From the NCBI GenBank assembly GCA_003194525.1, contig NBIV01000024.1, positions 124,001 to 188,000 of the forward strand: 64,000 bases of DNA, read 5' to 3'. A program made the translations under genes and the position numbers. The notes beneath the pieces were generated by a model that saw nothing but the letters and a program-made list of their open reading frames with translations, ran no database searches and was not told where the DNA came from. Positions 20,067 to 30,950 of this stretch are shown one piece after another. This DNA is from Gracilariopsis chorda (Eukaryota > Rhodophyta > Florideophyceae > Gracilariales > Gracilariaceae). Position 1 is the stretch's first letter, and every line of letters starts with the position of its first letter.

Positions 20067-23000
20067 TGTAAATATTGCACCTTGCTTATTACATGCATCG
20101 CGCTCTTCTTCTACATATGCTCATTTGGCCTTCACATTGCAAAATGAGAGAAAGAGCACCTGCTCATTGGCCACTACACGGTGCCTGGTACTCAAACATG
20201 CAAAATGTTAAAACCCAACAATTCGTCCACTGACGCTGCGCTTCTAGTTTCCCGTTAGTACGCAAACACATTGGGGAAGACTCATGTAGTTCCTCACTTT
20301 GCGACTGCAGCTTTACGGACGGTAAACATCAGACCAGCAGGCGCTTCAGCGCCTTGGTATGTGCTGTTGAGTCGAAAGTACGTCAAAGTCACCAGTGCTG
20401 CTTCTTGCCAAGCAGAACTGCACAACACCTAAGAATTAAGAATATACCGGGCCCCTCATGGGTTGATGATTAGCTCGCCCTCTTGGCTTCATCAGCCTCT
20501 CCTTGCGGCCTGGGAGCATAGAAACGTGCGAACTGGCCCCTGGCCCGTTTCAGAGAATAAGGAATACACAGCAGTACATTTTCGAGTTATGCCAAGCACC
20601 TGGTAGGATCGCTACCCCCGCAGATAGCTACTTTTCAGTTGCCACATATCGCAGGTATATAAAGCATCTGCAGCAGTGAAGATCGTGGGTCCGGCAAGTA
20701 CCCTTGTATGTGCTTATCGATAATAATATATATGTGCTTCTACCCTATAGCTCTATTTCAAATACGATGCACACAGTGCTATTGGTATGAGACTGCTGTG
20801 TGTACGCATGCGACGGATGTGGCGTCTACGAAGATGGTCTTCGGTGGCTGATAATTGTCAACGGTTTTGGCTGATGGTTGAAACAGAATGGTTGCAGTTC
20901 TGCAAGGAACAAACGTAAAAAAAAAATATGGTAAGCGTTAGACCGCTACCAAGGGCACGGCTGGCAATCAAGAGCATTGTACAGTAGGTGGCCAATTAGC
21001 GACTTCGCGTGGACGCTGTCGTGTATATTTGTTTGCAGGACACCTGCCGAGGTCATCATGTACAAAGGGTTAAAGGGTTACCACGAAGGCCTTGGCACGA
21101 TAGTCGTGAGACGAAACTTTGGACCAAGTCTCGTGGCCCATGTCGAAATTCAGAGCATTCAGAGAGGTGGCAGTTCTTGTGTGTGTGTTATGAGCTCGCG
21201 TCTCTAATTCCAAGACTACGGTAGGGGTTGCAGTTTTTGTGGCAATGATTATGATTCTAGACGGGATATCGATGAGATACATTCGGGCGTTCAGTCCAAC
21301 GACTTTTCTTATGACCCCCGTACCTCAATCTCCCCATTCCAGCTTGTTAAAAACCTGCGGAGGCGCAAGAAAAAGGCAATTTGAGCGCTCTATCTAAGTC
21401 AGGTTGTGATGTATGACTTCCTACGGAAGTCATTCCAGTCGTCTATGTTTGTGAGTCAGCTTCTAGCAAGAGTATACAGTCTCGTGTGCCATATGACCAA
21501 AACAGCGTGACATAGTTCTCCGCTGGGTAACGTAGCGGACCTTTTGGCATATCCTTTACTCTACACAAGTCCCATCAAAACAAAGAAGAGGTGTACCGAC
21601 GGCAAACGTTTTCATAGTCAGAACCGAGCCATGACCGACGGGTGATTTTTGACCCCGCCGGAGCAATATCTGAGGTCAGCAAAGAGCTCTAGTACTTGAC
21701 CACACACACGACCATACTCCGGAGGTCGAAAACCAAGAAAACATACACAAAGATCTCGACAAAATCTTCTGAGCTAAAAAGGAACATTTACGACAATTTT
21801 TGGGTTTTTTTTTTTTCGCTTCTCTATCCAAACCTCAAAAGCAGAGCACTCCGACCGGCTCTTTGGGGTCTTGTACAATCTGAGCTGTTTGCTAAACCTC
21901 AGAGATTAGTGGTCCGGACGAGTCCAAAACATCAAACGGCGGCGAGGGCTTGGTTCTGATGGTCGTGCTTGAATATCGCTGTTCGAATTGCTGAGGAATT
22001 ATAAGCTGAAATCTGCACCGACTAGTCCTTTGGGTTCAAAATCCAATTACCGAACCTACATTCTTGTTTTACATTTCAGGGAAGAGGTTGCAGGATACAA
22101 GGGTATCCATGTCCATCAAGGATCTTCACCCCATTCGTGTCTCTATTCTTTCTGGTTCATTATCGAGTGAGCCCGGAATCAAGACTCACGCGATTTCATG
22201 TCACCCATCGTTACACAGTATGCTTCTTGCAGACATCATCATTTTTCATTATGTAATGGAAAGGAATACGTGCACTGTTAGTGCAGCAATGCCAATACAG
22301 TGCCGGTAACTTTTCGACGGCACACAAAATCGTGACATTTCGAATGCCGTCTCTTCATTTTTATATGTTCTGCTCTGGACAAGATTAGTCACACCTTCGG
22401 TAGCAGCAATACACGAAGAGCGAGCGTCTTGTAGTTCTTTCTGAGAAGCGAGAATCGAGCTCAATGATGGACCAGATATCTCATCTTTCACACTTCAATC
22501 GATATATCGCGAAGCATACCACGGGTTCCGAAACTAGGATCTGTCAGTGGAATCACCCCTCCAATTCCGACGAGTGTAGCCTTGTCGCAGTAGGGTAAGA
22601 TGTGTGCACACTACCATTTCATTCTATCAACAACTACAATACCAAGCACCCACCCGAGTGAGCTTTCAGATTTAAAAGTGGTGGTAAGTCGGACTCCAAG
22701 AAGCATCTTCCACTCGAAAAACTAGGCAATTGCATTATGCCCCACTAGAAAAAGCTTGCATACAGCACCCACCAAGAAGAGAATAACAGGCAGCGTGAAA
22801 AGCGACAGAGAGTAAGCACGCTCCAAACCAGAGATTCTATTTCTTTGAGCGTGTGCAAGATGATCATCATGCCACGATCTGAGCAAGCTGTGGGCATGCT
22901 GCATTTATGATAGTGGCCTAATTAAGAATGATGTATGGTGAAGGGGACATGCTTGAGGTGGTGATCATCAACTGATCTCTGTAGCAAAAGAAGCTCTTTG

Positions 23001-23458
23001 CTACTGACAGACGTAAACGTCTCGGGTAACGCTATCCAGAGCACAGTCCAAGCTTTTCACCCAAAGCTTGCCTACAATTGAAGCCCCGAATCCCGTTCCA
23101 CCGCTTCGGCGACTGCGGCGCGGCTCATGCCAGCAGCGCAATAACTTGTCACGCGAGATAAGGAACGCGTCCAGCACGTGCTAGAATAATAATATTAATA
23201 CAAGATATCTCGCAACTCTTAGTGCCAGTGGTTCTGCTCGCATCAGCAGATCAGCCATTCATTTGGAGTACACCGACTTACATGTGTAAGTGGAACGTGA
23301 TCCAGAAATGTATTACGCCTCTTGTGACTACTCTGTTGCTGCAGTTTATTTAGCAAGAAAAAGCGTTTTCCAAGCAAAATTCCTCGCGTTGGATAAGGGT
23401 TACCATCCCTGAAAACAAAATGTTCCACGCCCCGGTTTCTGTCGCCATAGTACTACTG
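20067..23458. other. 3.4-kb intergenic stretch, no gene recognised
   Basis: Nearest to AT-rich background, with short frames only. A small hairpin AGGCGC-TTCA-GCGCCT lies near 20339, and a run of T is at 21806-21817. No TE protein motif, tRNA or LTR could be recognised. Confidence 0.4.
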
Positions 23459-23627
23459 TGAATGCTGTCCACGTAGACAAGCCTGCCTGCCGTGCATGGC
23501 ACGCCAGTTCCTAGACAGTTATCTAATTGTCCCTCTTATGATCTCGCGGAAAAGCTGAAATCAATAACAGGTCCAGCCTCGCCTTTCACACCCGAAGGGA
23601 AACAACCAAGCCACTTTCATTGCCTTA
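23459..23627 (+). repeat. Direct repeat, left copy (possible LTR start)
   Basis: Begins TGAATGCTGTCCACGT and aligns with 30784-30950, including GGCACGCCAGTTCCTAGA, TCTAATTGTCCCTC and TTCACACCCGAAG. It is interrupted at its right end by the MITE at 23628. The two copies have the same orientation and bracket element D and the minus-strand gene, so they could be its LTR remnants; a dispersed short repeat is the alternative. Confidence 0.65.
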
Positions 23628-24209
23628 GAGCATCTCTAACAAAGACCCAAATACCTATGTATTTGGGCTCCAGCTTCAGAATGCATCTCTATCAAGTCCC
23701 CAAAACCTAAAAATTTTAGGTTGCGACCTAAACTCTACGCTATTGTGGAAAGAATATAGCCAGAGATTTGGGTTCCGACCTAAACTGAAGCACCAACCAT
23801 GATGCACCACGATTTTCCCACGTTTGCCACTTATATTTGGCTCCAAAGGCAAACCGAAACGCTAACCTTAATATGTCTTCGCAACTGCATGCTCGTCGCC
23901 TTCGCAACGACCTCCGTGTGTTTCTGGGTGGCGAATGGCCGTTGGCAGAACTGCTATGATACCCGCGATACAGTGGGCTGCAACTTGTTCTTCTTCGTCA
24001 GTCAAGTTAATGAACTGGTCTTCGGGGGATGTGTCGCTCATCTTGAGGAAGCTCAGAGAATGTGCGCATGCTCTCTGTACTTGAAAGTGTTCAAGGCAGC
24101 GCTTTTGGCTTGGGCAGTGCTGATAGTGATGCAAGATGTAAACAGAAGCAAAATTTAGAAATTTGGGACCTTTGGGATACGATGTTTAGGTCTTTTGTTA
24201 GTGATGCTC
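23628..24209. mobile_element. PIF/Harbinger-like MITE (582 bp)
   Basis: Starts GAGCATCTCTAACAAAGACC and ends with the inverted counterpart GGTCTTTTGTTAGTGATGCTC (one mismatch, one extra base). It is flanked on both sides by TTA (23625-23627 and 24210-24212), the three-base duplication typical of PIF/Harbinger elements. The GAGCATCTCTAAC start resembles known Harbinger/Tourist ends. Inside, near 23707-23723, is the palindrome ACCTAAAAATTTTAGGT. A minus-strand frame at 23868-24134 may be a transposase scrap, but no DDE motif is seen, so it is non-autonomous. Confidence 0.85.
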
Positions 24210-24549
24210 TTAATGGTACTCTCAACAAGAGCCTTTTCAAGAATATTTCGGCATTTTCAGCAATGTGATAAGTAATGAACCGGACTCACATGTAGTCAAG
24301 TTTTTCTGTTTTGATAATGTTGTATCCAAAGTGCTAATTGTTCAGAAAAAGCAACACAGCTCTTGTATAGTTTGAAAAGAAAGGCGTTTGACTTATATTA
24401 CAAGCTTCATGCATATAAAAGAAAGTGATTCTATGACGCATATGACTACGCTGCCGTTGAGCAAGTATTGATTGAAGAGTTTTCAAAAGTAGATCAGTCA
24501 AGAGCATTATATTCGTAGAGTAATAGATTGCAAGCTTCGACGCTTAAAT

Positions 24550-24819
24550 ATGGCAGCTTTTCTGGTGGACATGGACGTTTCCTTCAAGAATGCCAATTAC
24601 AACGAGAAAGCCGAGTTTGGACTGCCGACGAATACATTCATGGAACATATGTGTCTGGCTCAGTATGTTTTTCTGAGAGGTGCAAGTGACTACCATTCTC
24701 TCATGCGTATGGTCCAGGAAGATGTTTATTGTCGAGAAATTTTCAGCCAAGCCTACATGGGAAAGAGAAAAGAAGAACATAAGCAAAATCACGCGCTAAC
24801 AACTCTCTGTCGTCCCTAA
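24550..24819 (+). pseudogene. Element D, possible Gag fragment
   Basis: 89 codons between the MITE and the zinc knuckle. No motif is present. It is assigned only by its position before the nucleocapsid knuckle at 24942. Confidence 0.3.
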
Positions 24820-25388
24820 CAAGCAGTGGAGTCCAGGATAATAATTTAAAAGACCTCATTTCTTAGATAGTGAACCTAACGCTCTTTGTCAAAGAGAAAA
24901 AAACACTTCTAACGAATAGAACGTTCTTTTGGTTTTTGTTCTGCCACAGGCCAGGACATTGGGCAAATCGCTGTGACAAGAATCCGCACCGGAATACTAG
25001 ATTCCCTCAATGAGGGACAATGAGGCATTCGGAAGCTATGCATTGGTCAACGTCACAGATATTGGAGCCAATGATCGCTGCAAAAGACGAATACGTGAAA
25101 GCAGAAGGAGATAAATCTAGATATCCTGGAAACGATAAGGAATACCCAGTTGGGATAGTGACTGAAGACAATGCAAAAATAGACGATGTTAATGCTACAA
25201 AGAGAGATTCTGAGATCAATGCTCTGCTTATGCAGCCAAAAAGGGAAACAAGGGCCGGAAAGAAGTTGGAAAACTATCAGCTAGGTCCTATCGTTTACAT
25301 TACTAAAGGTCTACCAAGTCAAAAGAGGATTAAGCGCAAATCTCGCAAATCATCCTGAAAGAAGGCCCAGATAGCCCGAAAAGGTGGA

Positions 25389-26906
25389 ATGTCAGACTTT
25401 TTGGGACGGTACACTGTACTCATCGAGTTTTCAAATGCTTCATGTGGACTCACGTTTGGACAGCTGCATCGTGGAGACGCTGAGGAGGTAAAACGACAGA
25501 TTCAGAAACTGTTTGTAAAGAAAGCTAGAAGTCAGAAGGTTGCTGTCGCCTACAGGCCCGGAAGTATTCGAGGACTAAAATGTGTGAGACTGAAGCTGTT
25601 TGGAATCAAATTCAACGCACTTGTGAAATCAAGAGTTATGCAACACCTCCTCTTCACTTCTCTGATGGAGGAACTTACGCTCTTGCCAGACGCAATGACT
25701 AGGAAGATTGAAATCGCCTATGGAAGTTCTAATGTAGTCCATGTCGTCGTCAAAGACGGTCCTGTGCTGTTCGGCGAGTCGAAGACTATTCCAAACTTTC
25801 TAATTGTGGATGACCAACCGGTGGATGTGAGTAATGGTTCCCCAACCTTGGAGAGCATTCAAGCTTGCATAGCCATGGGAAATGATACTGTGACCGTGAT
25901 TATAGAAGAAAAAGAATCTGTATTAGATCTAGAGTACGATGAACGTATCCCCGATATGGAAGGATCCGAGACCAATAGTGAAAATCTCACCTCAGGCTCA
26001 GAGATATATCCAGAGTCTTCCAGTTCGGAAAGAGAAAAGAACAAGGAGTTTGTTGTTGCTCTTGTGAAGGACACCGAATCTCACCCGATGATGAATGGTG
26101 AGAGGGAAGCGGAAGAGACCATCCCCCAGCTCTTAAAAGAGGATGAAGATAGTGATATTGACGAAAAAGAGTTACATGTGCTGAACCTGGCCGAAGAAGA
26201 GTTACATGTGCTGAACCTGGCCGAAGAAGAGTTACATGTGCTGAACCTGGCCAAAGAAGAGGAAGACCTAAAATTGGCATTAATTGCGACAAATGTGAAG
26301 CATTCCTCAAAAAACGCACAAATGCAGCTCTCCGGAATACGGATAGACTCAAATTCCGTTGCTTGGTCTTTGGAAGACTTTATACTAGCTGATGTCCGAT
26401 TCAGGCATTCTTTCAAGCTGAAAGACCTAGAAATTTTGACGTGTCGGGAAAGACGTCTCCCACAGCAACATAATGAGGTGGTAAGAAAAGAGATTGATAA
26501 AATGCTTCGTGCAGGAATCGTCAAACCAACAAACTCTGCCTGGTCCTTTCCTATTTTAATCGTAACAAAGAAAGATGGAAGGCCGAAATTTTGCGTAGAC
26601 TACCGTGCATTGAATGCCAAGATGAAGTTTGATCGTTGGCCATTAGGGCGCATAGAAGAAGTGTTTGACGACCTTCGTGGATCTTTGCTATTGACAACTC
26701 TAGATTTGTTTTCAGGATTTTTGCAAGTGAATATAGCCGAAGTGTGTAAAGAGATGACGACTTTCAACTGCTGGTTCGGTACATTCAAGTTCAAAGTTAT
26801 GCCATTTGGATTGATGAATGCACCTGCTACCTTTCAGAGAATGATGGACGCCGTGTTGAAAAACTTATCCTTCGTTTGTGTCTACTTGGATGACATCGTC
26901 ATCTAG
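25389..26906 (+). pseudogene. Element D protease/RT frame (505 aa, ends inside RT)
   Basis: The N-terminal ~130 residues look like a retropepsin: FGIKFNALVKSRVMQHLL occupies the place of the catalytic D-S/T-G, now K-S-R, so it would be inactive. Residues ~255-290 carry three 10-residue repeats (EELHVLNLAE). From residue ~360 is reverse transcriptase: IVTKKDGRPKFCVDYRALN, FKVMPFGLMNAPATFQ and VYLDDIVI. A TAG stop follows YLDDIVI immediately, where a sense codon is expected. An upstream in-frame piece (25020-25358) ends in TGA. Confidence 0.85.
26166..26255 (+). repeat. Three 30-bp in-frame tandem repeats
   Basis: The unit GAAGAAGAGTTACATGTGCT plus ten bases occurs three times almost identically within the element D frame and encodes (E)ELHVLNLAE. 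The near identity inside a decayed element suggests late expansion. Confidence 0.85.
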
Positions 26907-26927
26907 TCCGATAATATAGATGATCAC

Positions 26928-27539
26928 TTGATGCTTTGTGAAAAAGTAATTGGTAGAACTGCCTGGCATGGGTTGAAGATTAAGCTGGCTATGTGTAGTT
27001 TTGCGCCGTTGCAAGTGAAGCTCTTGGGAAATATCATCGATAAGATGGGAATCGCGACAGACCCAGAAAAGATCAAATCTATACAGGACGCTCCACGTCC
27101 AGCCTTCGCAACGGAACTAAGAAGTTTCCTTGGACTGGCCAGTTGCTATCGACGGTTTGTACCTAGGTTTGCTGAAGCATCCATTGCCTTGCATGAGGCC
27201 ATGTCACCAAATAAAAGATGGCTCCGGACCCCAGAAATGGAAGAAAAATTCCTGGATCTCAAGCCAAATTTGGTGAAACACCCTGTTCTGGGATTTCCAG
27301 ACTTTGATGAAGCCTTCTTAGTTGAAACTGATGCATCCAGTGTTTCACTAGGGGCTGTTCGTTCTCAGAAAAGAGAAGGCAAACTACATCCAGTACAGTT
27401 TGTTAGCCGTACGATGACAGTAGCTGAGAAACGCTACTCAACCTGCGAACACGAAGCATTAGCAATCATCTTTGCATTGAAAAGTTTTCGTGTTTATTTG
27501 CTGTCCTCTCTCCCATTCAAACTCATTACGGATCACTAG
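26928..27539 (+). pseudogene. Element D RT thumb and RNase H
   Basis: Same frame as the upstream RT. It reads GNIIDKMGIATDPEKI, ELRSFLGLASCYRRFV (RT connection), then LVETDASSVSLGAV and KRYSTCEHEALAIIFALKSF (RNase H). It ends in TAG directly after LITDH, where RNase H normally continues. Confidence 0.85.
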
Positions 27540-27542
27540 TCC

Positions 27543-27968
27543 TTGCATTATGGGTTTAGGAAAGAAGATACTCATGGGAGACTTGCAAGATCGATGGAAT
27601 TTCTGTCAGAGTATGAGTTTGAGATAAAGTACAGACTGGGGGCAAGTATCCCTGTTGCAGATTACTTGTCACGTATAGAAGTATCCACAGAACAGAAGAC
27701 GGATGAAGCCGTACTGGCAGTCACCTCAAAAGAATCTATGTTCGAAGATTTAGAACAGTACCTTGTCAATACAGGGATTTACCTCTTGAGAATGAAACTG
27801 AAGGCTAACGATCCTCTCAAAAGTCGTAAGATTAAGAGAAACGTTAAGAACTATATGGTGTGGAACAGCAGGCTCTTTCGAAAGTTGAAAAAAGGGCTTC
27901 TAGTGATACCAATAGTAAAAACCCGACTGCAGATCTTAAAAATTTTTCATGACGACATTGAACACTGA
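27543..27968 (+). pseudogene. Element D RNase H end and connection
   Basis: In frame with the previous piece after one stop. It contains the RNase H C-terminal segment YRLGASIPVADYLSRIE, then linker leading toward integrase. It ends in TGA. Confidence 0.7.
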
Positions 27969-28183
27969 GACATAGGTAGTACCAAGAAATTCGTGTTCGA
28001 ACGCTATTGGTGAACGTATACCGGATTGTTGCTGTGTATGTGAGCAGCTGTGATGGGTGCCAGTCGGCAAACAATATTCCGACGTATCGGATTACGATCC
28101 GATACCCCTCGACAGGCTTGTTCCATTCTTTTTCTATCGATTTTGTTGCACCTTTACCCACGACAGTTCGAAAGAATTGATTT

Positions 28184-28492
28184 ATGTTGGTGGGGGTGGA
28201 GCATGTGACAGGTTGGTCGAGAGCAAACGCCACGCCGAGATCTACCACGAAAGAAGTGATCGACTTCCTAGAAGAAGAGATCGTAGCTCCATTCGGTCCG
28301 CCTCGTACCATAATCTCGGATAACGCTACCAGATTCACTTCAAAAGCTCTGTCAGAGTTCAACAAACGCCACGCCAACACCTGGAATATGGTGATGGCAT
28401 ATGAACCAATGTCGAATAGCAGAGTCGAACGAATGATTGACATTCAAAAGAAGTTTATGATAAAGAGCATATTAGAATGCCCAGAACCTTGA
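28184..28492 (+). pseudogene. Element D integrase core fragment
   Basis: Reads FGPPRTIISDNATRFTSK, followed by NSRVERM, the second D and the E of the D,D35E core. The first D region is obscured by frame changes near 28060-28180. Confidence 0.75.
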
Positions 28493-28747
28493 GATGAAGT
28501 TTTGCGGAAGGAATTATATGGATACTGACTCCGTCATCTCAGAGATGAACCTTCCCCATTTGAGTTGTTGTATGGGGTTCCCCCACATAGGTCTCAAGAT
28601 GATCTTTTTACCATTGTTATACACAGCGATGACTTAAATAATGGGGTGGAAGTAGATTCTGCTCTACAGCAAAGAGCCACACGAGCTTTGATGCACCCGA
28701 GACGTCAGCGAAGTACTGAAGAAAAGGAGTTCTAAGTAGGGAATGAA

Positions 28748-28972
28748 GTGCTTGTAGCTCGAAGAGCAATTCTTAACAAAGCCAAGAAATGGCTCCAGTT
28801 CATGTCCAAGATTTATGGTCCTTGTACGATCATTAGAGCTAAGCATCCGGCATATGTTCTCAGTTTAAGGCATAGAAAGATAAGCAGAAGTCCGATTCAC
28901 GCTCGATGCCTCGTCCCATATTTGAGAAGACGAACAATTCTCAAGAATTGTAGAGAGAGTGAACAAGGATGA
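28748..28972 (+). pseudogene. Element D integrase C-terminal fragment
   Basis: Matches the beta-barrel tail seen in Ty3 integrases (KIYGPCTIIRAKHPAYVLSL, then HARCLVPYLRR). No chromodomain follows. Confidence 0.6.
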
Positions 28973-29285
28973 ATAATTGGTTAAACGAATATATTTTAAA
29001 ACTTTGATATATGGCTTTAGGAAATCAGTTGCATGTATGCATTCTTTTGCGCAGTTTATTGAATCAATGGATATGGGGTGGAGAGCTAGTACTTGATGAT
29101 GAAACCTAATCGAGGACTATAACATCCTCCTCACAGTGTGACGCGTGCCTACGGAGACGCTGGCTGTGATTGTTGTGACGATGACAGGTGCGCATCGAGC
29201 TGCTTCTTCGTGATAGAACCAGTTTCCGGATGTCAGAAACGTACATGAACGTCGAGCCACCACCATCACAACCTTCCAAATCTTG

Positions 29286-30146
29286 CTAACATAACTGAAG
29301 CCGGTAAGACCCAGAACAGTCCAGAATTTGTTTGCGATGGGTATCGATCCCAACGGTATGATAAACTCTGCCGGAACCACGCATGGTTGGGTGATAGACA
29401 CACGCAGGATGGTTGATAATGTAGCAAAGAGAAAGCGCAGTACCGAACTGAACTTTCTCCAGGTTCGCATGCCTCTGCGAAAGCTGTTTCTGAAGATGCC
29501 GAAGGTTTTTAATACGTGGAGGATGAATACCAACGTTCTCGAATGCTTCCAAGTAATAAAAGAATTTAACCCAATTATCATGACAGACAGGTGATTGGAG
29601 TGCAAACAATCCGTTACAAAGCGCTGCAGGGAGACAAAGGCTGGTCTCGTCTGGGATACGAATAGGATGCTCATCCTCCAGTTCGTAATCCCAAAAATTT
29701 GGATTGTCTTCACCGGACCATACAGTGGACATATTTAAGTAAAGTCCCGGATTATGAGAACACCACTCGTCAAATGAAGAGATTGCCATGATCCGACCGT
29801 CAGTTCCGAACCTGAATCGATCAGAAGAGGAGACCTTATGAGTATGATTTCCGGGAGTAACAAAGACACGAAGAGTATACAAATCGTTTGCATGCTCCTG
29901 TCTGGTGGCTTCGTCGACACCAAAGTACCAGTGGTCCTTGTATACGATCTTTTCTATCACGCAGTCACGCGCCTGGTAGCGTTGAATAATCTGTGTTGTC
30001 TGAAACAGATAACATGAGTCCGGGAAGATACAAATCCTCAAGTGATTACTCACGCCATGGAACTTCATCGAGAAAGAGTAGGATATGGGGCACAAGCTAT
30101 CGAAAGAATTCTTCCTTGGAGAACTTATCTTGATCACCGTTGACAC
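29286..30146 (-). CDS. Unknown protein, possible cysteine protease fold (286 aa, one likely intron)
   Basis: Longest clean frame in this part and opposite to element D. GTGAGT at 30053-30048 and CTGTTTCAG ending at 30000 mark a 54-base intron whose removal keeps frame and drops 18 residues (32-49). C171 in SLCLPAALCNGL, H263 in VYHTVGID and D276 in QILDCSGS are arranged like a papain/OTU-type Cys-His-Asp triad; this is inference, not a family match. The 24 residues after D276 are lacking, so it may be cut short by the TAG at 29286. It could be host, or an antisense gene of element D as in E1 and E2. Confidence 0.5.
   Translation of the reverse strand: MSTVIKISSPRKNSFDSLCPISYSFSMKFHGVSNHLRICIFPDSCYLFQTTQIIQRYQARDCVIEKIVYKDHWYFGVDEATRQEHANDLYTLRVFVTPGNHTHKVSSSDRFRFGTDGRIMAISSFDEWCSHNPGLYLNMSTVWSGEDNPNFWDYELEDEHPIRIPDETSLCLPAALCNGLFALQSPVCHDNWVKFFYYLEAFENVGIHPPRIKNLRHLQKQLSQRHANLEKVQFGTALSLCYIINHPACVYHPTMRGSGRVYHTVGIDTHRKQILDCSGSYRLQLC
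30000..30053 (-). other. Candidate 54-base GT-AG intron
   Basis: Minus-strand GTGAGT donor, pyrimidine-rich TTATCTGTTTCAG acceptor. The length is divisible by three, so the frame is open with or without splicing. Confidence 0.55.
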
Positions 30147-30563
30147 ATCTGATCATATATTTCCTCGGACCTACGTTTCCTGATAGCACAGACACCTTGT
30201 TGACATCTCATCGGCTGGAATACTTCTGATTATTGCCCTCACGAGCACTGTACGGTCTTTTCTTGGTGGGTTTGGTAGCGATTCATTTTCCAGGAATCTC
30301 ACCTCCAAGAGTTCTCTCATTAGTGGTATGGGTTCTTGCCATCTTTAAGTGATATTCTGCTACTATAACTTTGTAAGTCAATTTTTACTAACAGTATACT
30401 AGAGAACTAATACACTACCTTAGTACGTCTCAATTAATATGAAGTCGGCTTACATTAGCTTTACAGCAGTTGAACTAACGACGGTAATTGACTTCGTGGA
30501 ATAAACAAATAAATAAGAGAATCAGCTTGAAAGACGAGGCAGAAAGAAGTATATTCGCACGGT
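30147..30563. other. Spacer, no gene recognised
   Basis: Probable 5' flank of the minus-strand gene at 29286-30146. No TATA box stands out and no repeats were found. Confidence 0.35.
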
Positions 30564-30695
30564 GAGCGAGGCAAAGGGTGTGAGAGAGCGAGGCAGAGTG
30601 TGAGGGAGAGCGAGGCGGAGTGTGAGGGAGAGCGAGGCGGAGTGTGAGGGAGAGCGAGGCAGATTGTGAGGGAGAACGAGGTAGAGAGTGAAAGA
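30564..30695. repeat. 22-bp minisatellite, six copies
   Basis: The unit GAGCGAGGCGGAGTGTGAGG plus GA is repeated six times with drift toward both edges. It is purine-rich on the plus strand. Confidence 0.9.
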
Positions 30696-30783
30696 AAGTG
30701 AGGCGGGGACGGTGTGCAAGAGGGAGGCACAGGAGTGAGCTATAAATGTAGCCGCCCTTGGCAGCGCTTAGGGAGGCCGATTT

Positions 30784-30950
30784 TGAATGCTGTCCACGTG
30801 GACATGCGTGACTGGCGTCTATGACACGCCAGTACCTAGAAAGGCATCTAATTGGCCCTCCGACGATCTCGCCGGAGGGCCGAAGTCAATAAAAATGCCG
30901 GTCTCCCCCTTCACACCCGAAGAAAAGGAAGCAAACCGCTTTTGTTGGTT
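30784..30950 (+). repeat. Direct repeat, right copy (possible LTR start)
   Basis: Starts TGAATGCTGTCCACGTGGAC and aligns with 23459-23627. Similarity seems to go on a little past the point where the MITE entered the left copy. It contains the palindrome-like CCCTCCGACGATCTCGCCGG followed by AGGG. Confidence 0.65.

Larger units (their letters stand above)
24550..28972 (+). mobile_element. Element D: decayed Ty3/Gypsy retrotransposon
   Basis: AT-rich remnant whose pieces run in order: possible gag (24550-24819), zinc knuckle CHRPGHWANRC (24942-24974, first Cys lost), protease-like and RT frame, RNase H, connection region, integrase core, and integrase C-terminal part. From about 24942 to 27968 nearly everything is in one frame, interrupted only by single stop codons. 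No chromodomain is seen. Decay by point mutation rather than deletion is apparent. Possible LTR traces are the direct repeats at 23459 and 30784. Confidence 0.85.

Noticed and set aside
21850-21890. GAGCACTCCGACCGGCTCTTTGG-like sequence resembling a Harbinger end
   Set aside because: I found no inverted partner or TTA duplication nearby. (Written here only as a resemblance; the first bases are GAGCACTCCGACC.)
29117-29713. 198-codon minus-strand frame overlapping the 286-codon frame
   Set aside because: It is a shadow in another frame; the 286-codon frame has the better motif content and a supporting intron.
30564-30695. Regular direct repeats that might suggest a CRISPR-like array
   Set aside because: Units are contiguous without spacers, and the DNA is eukaryotic.
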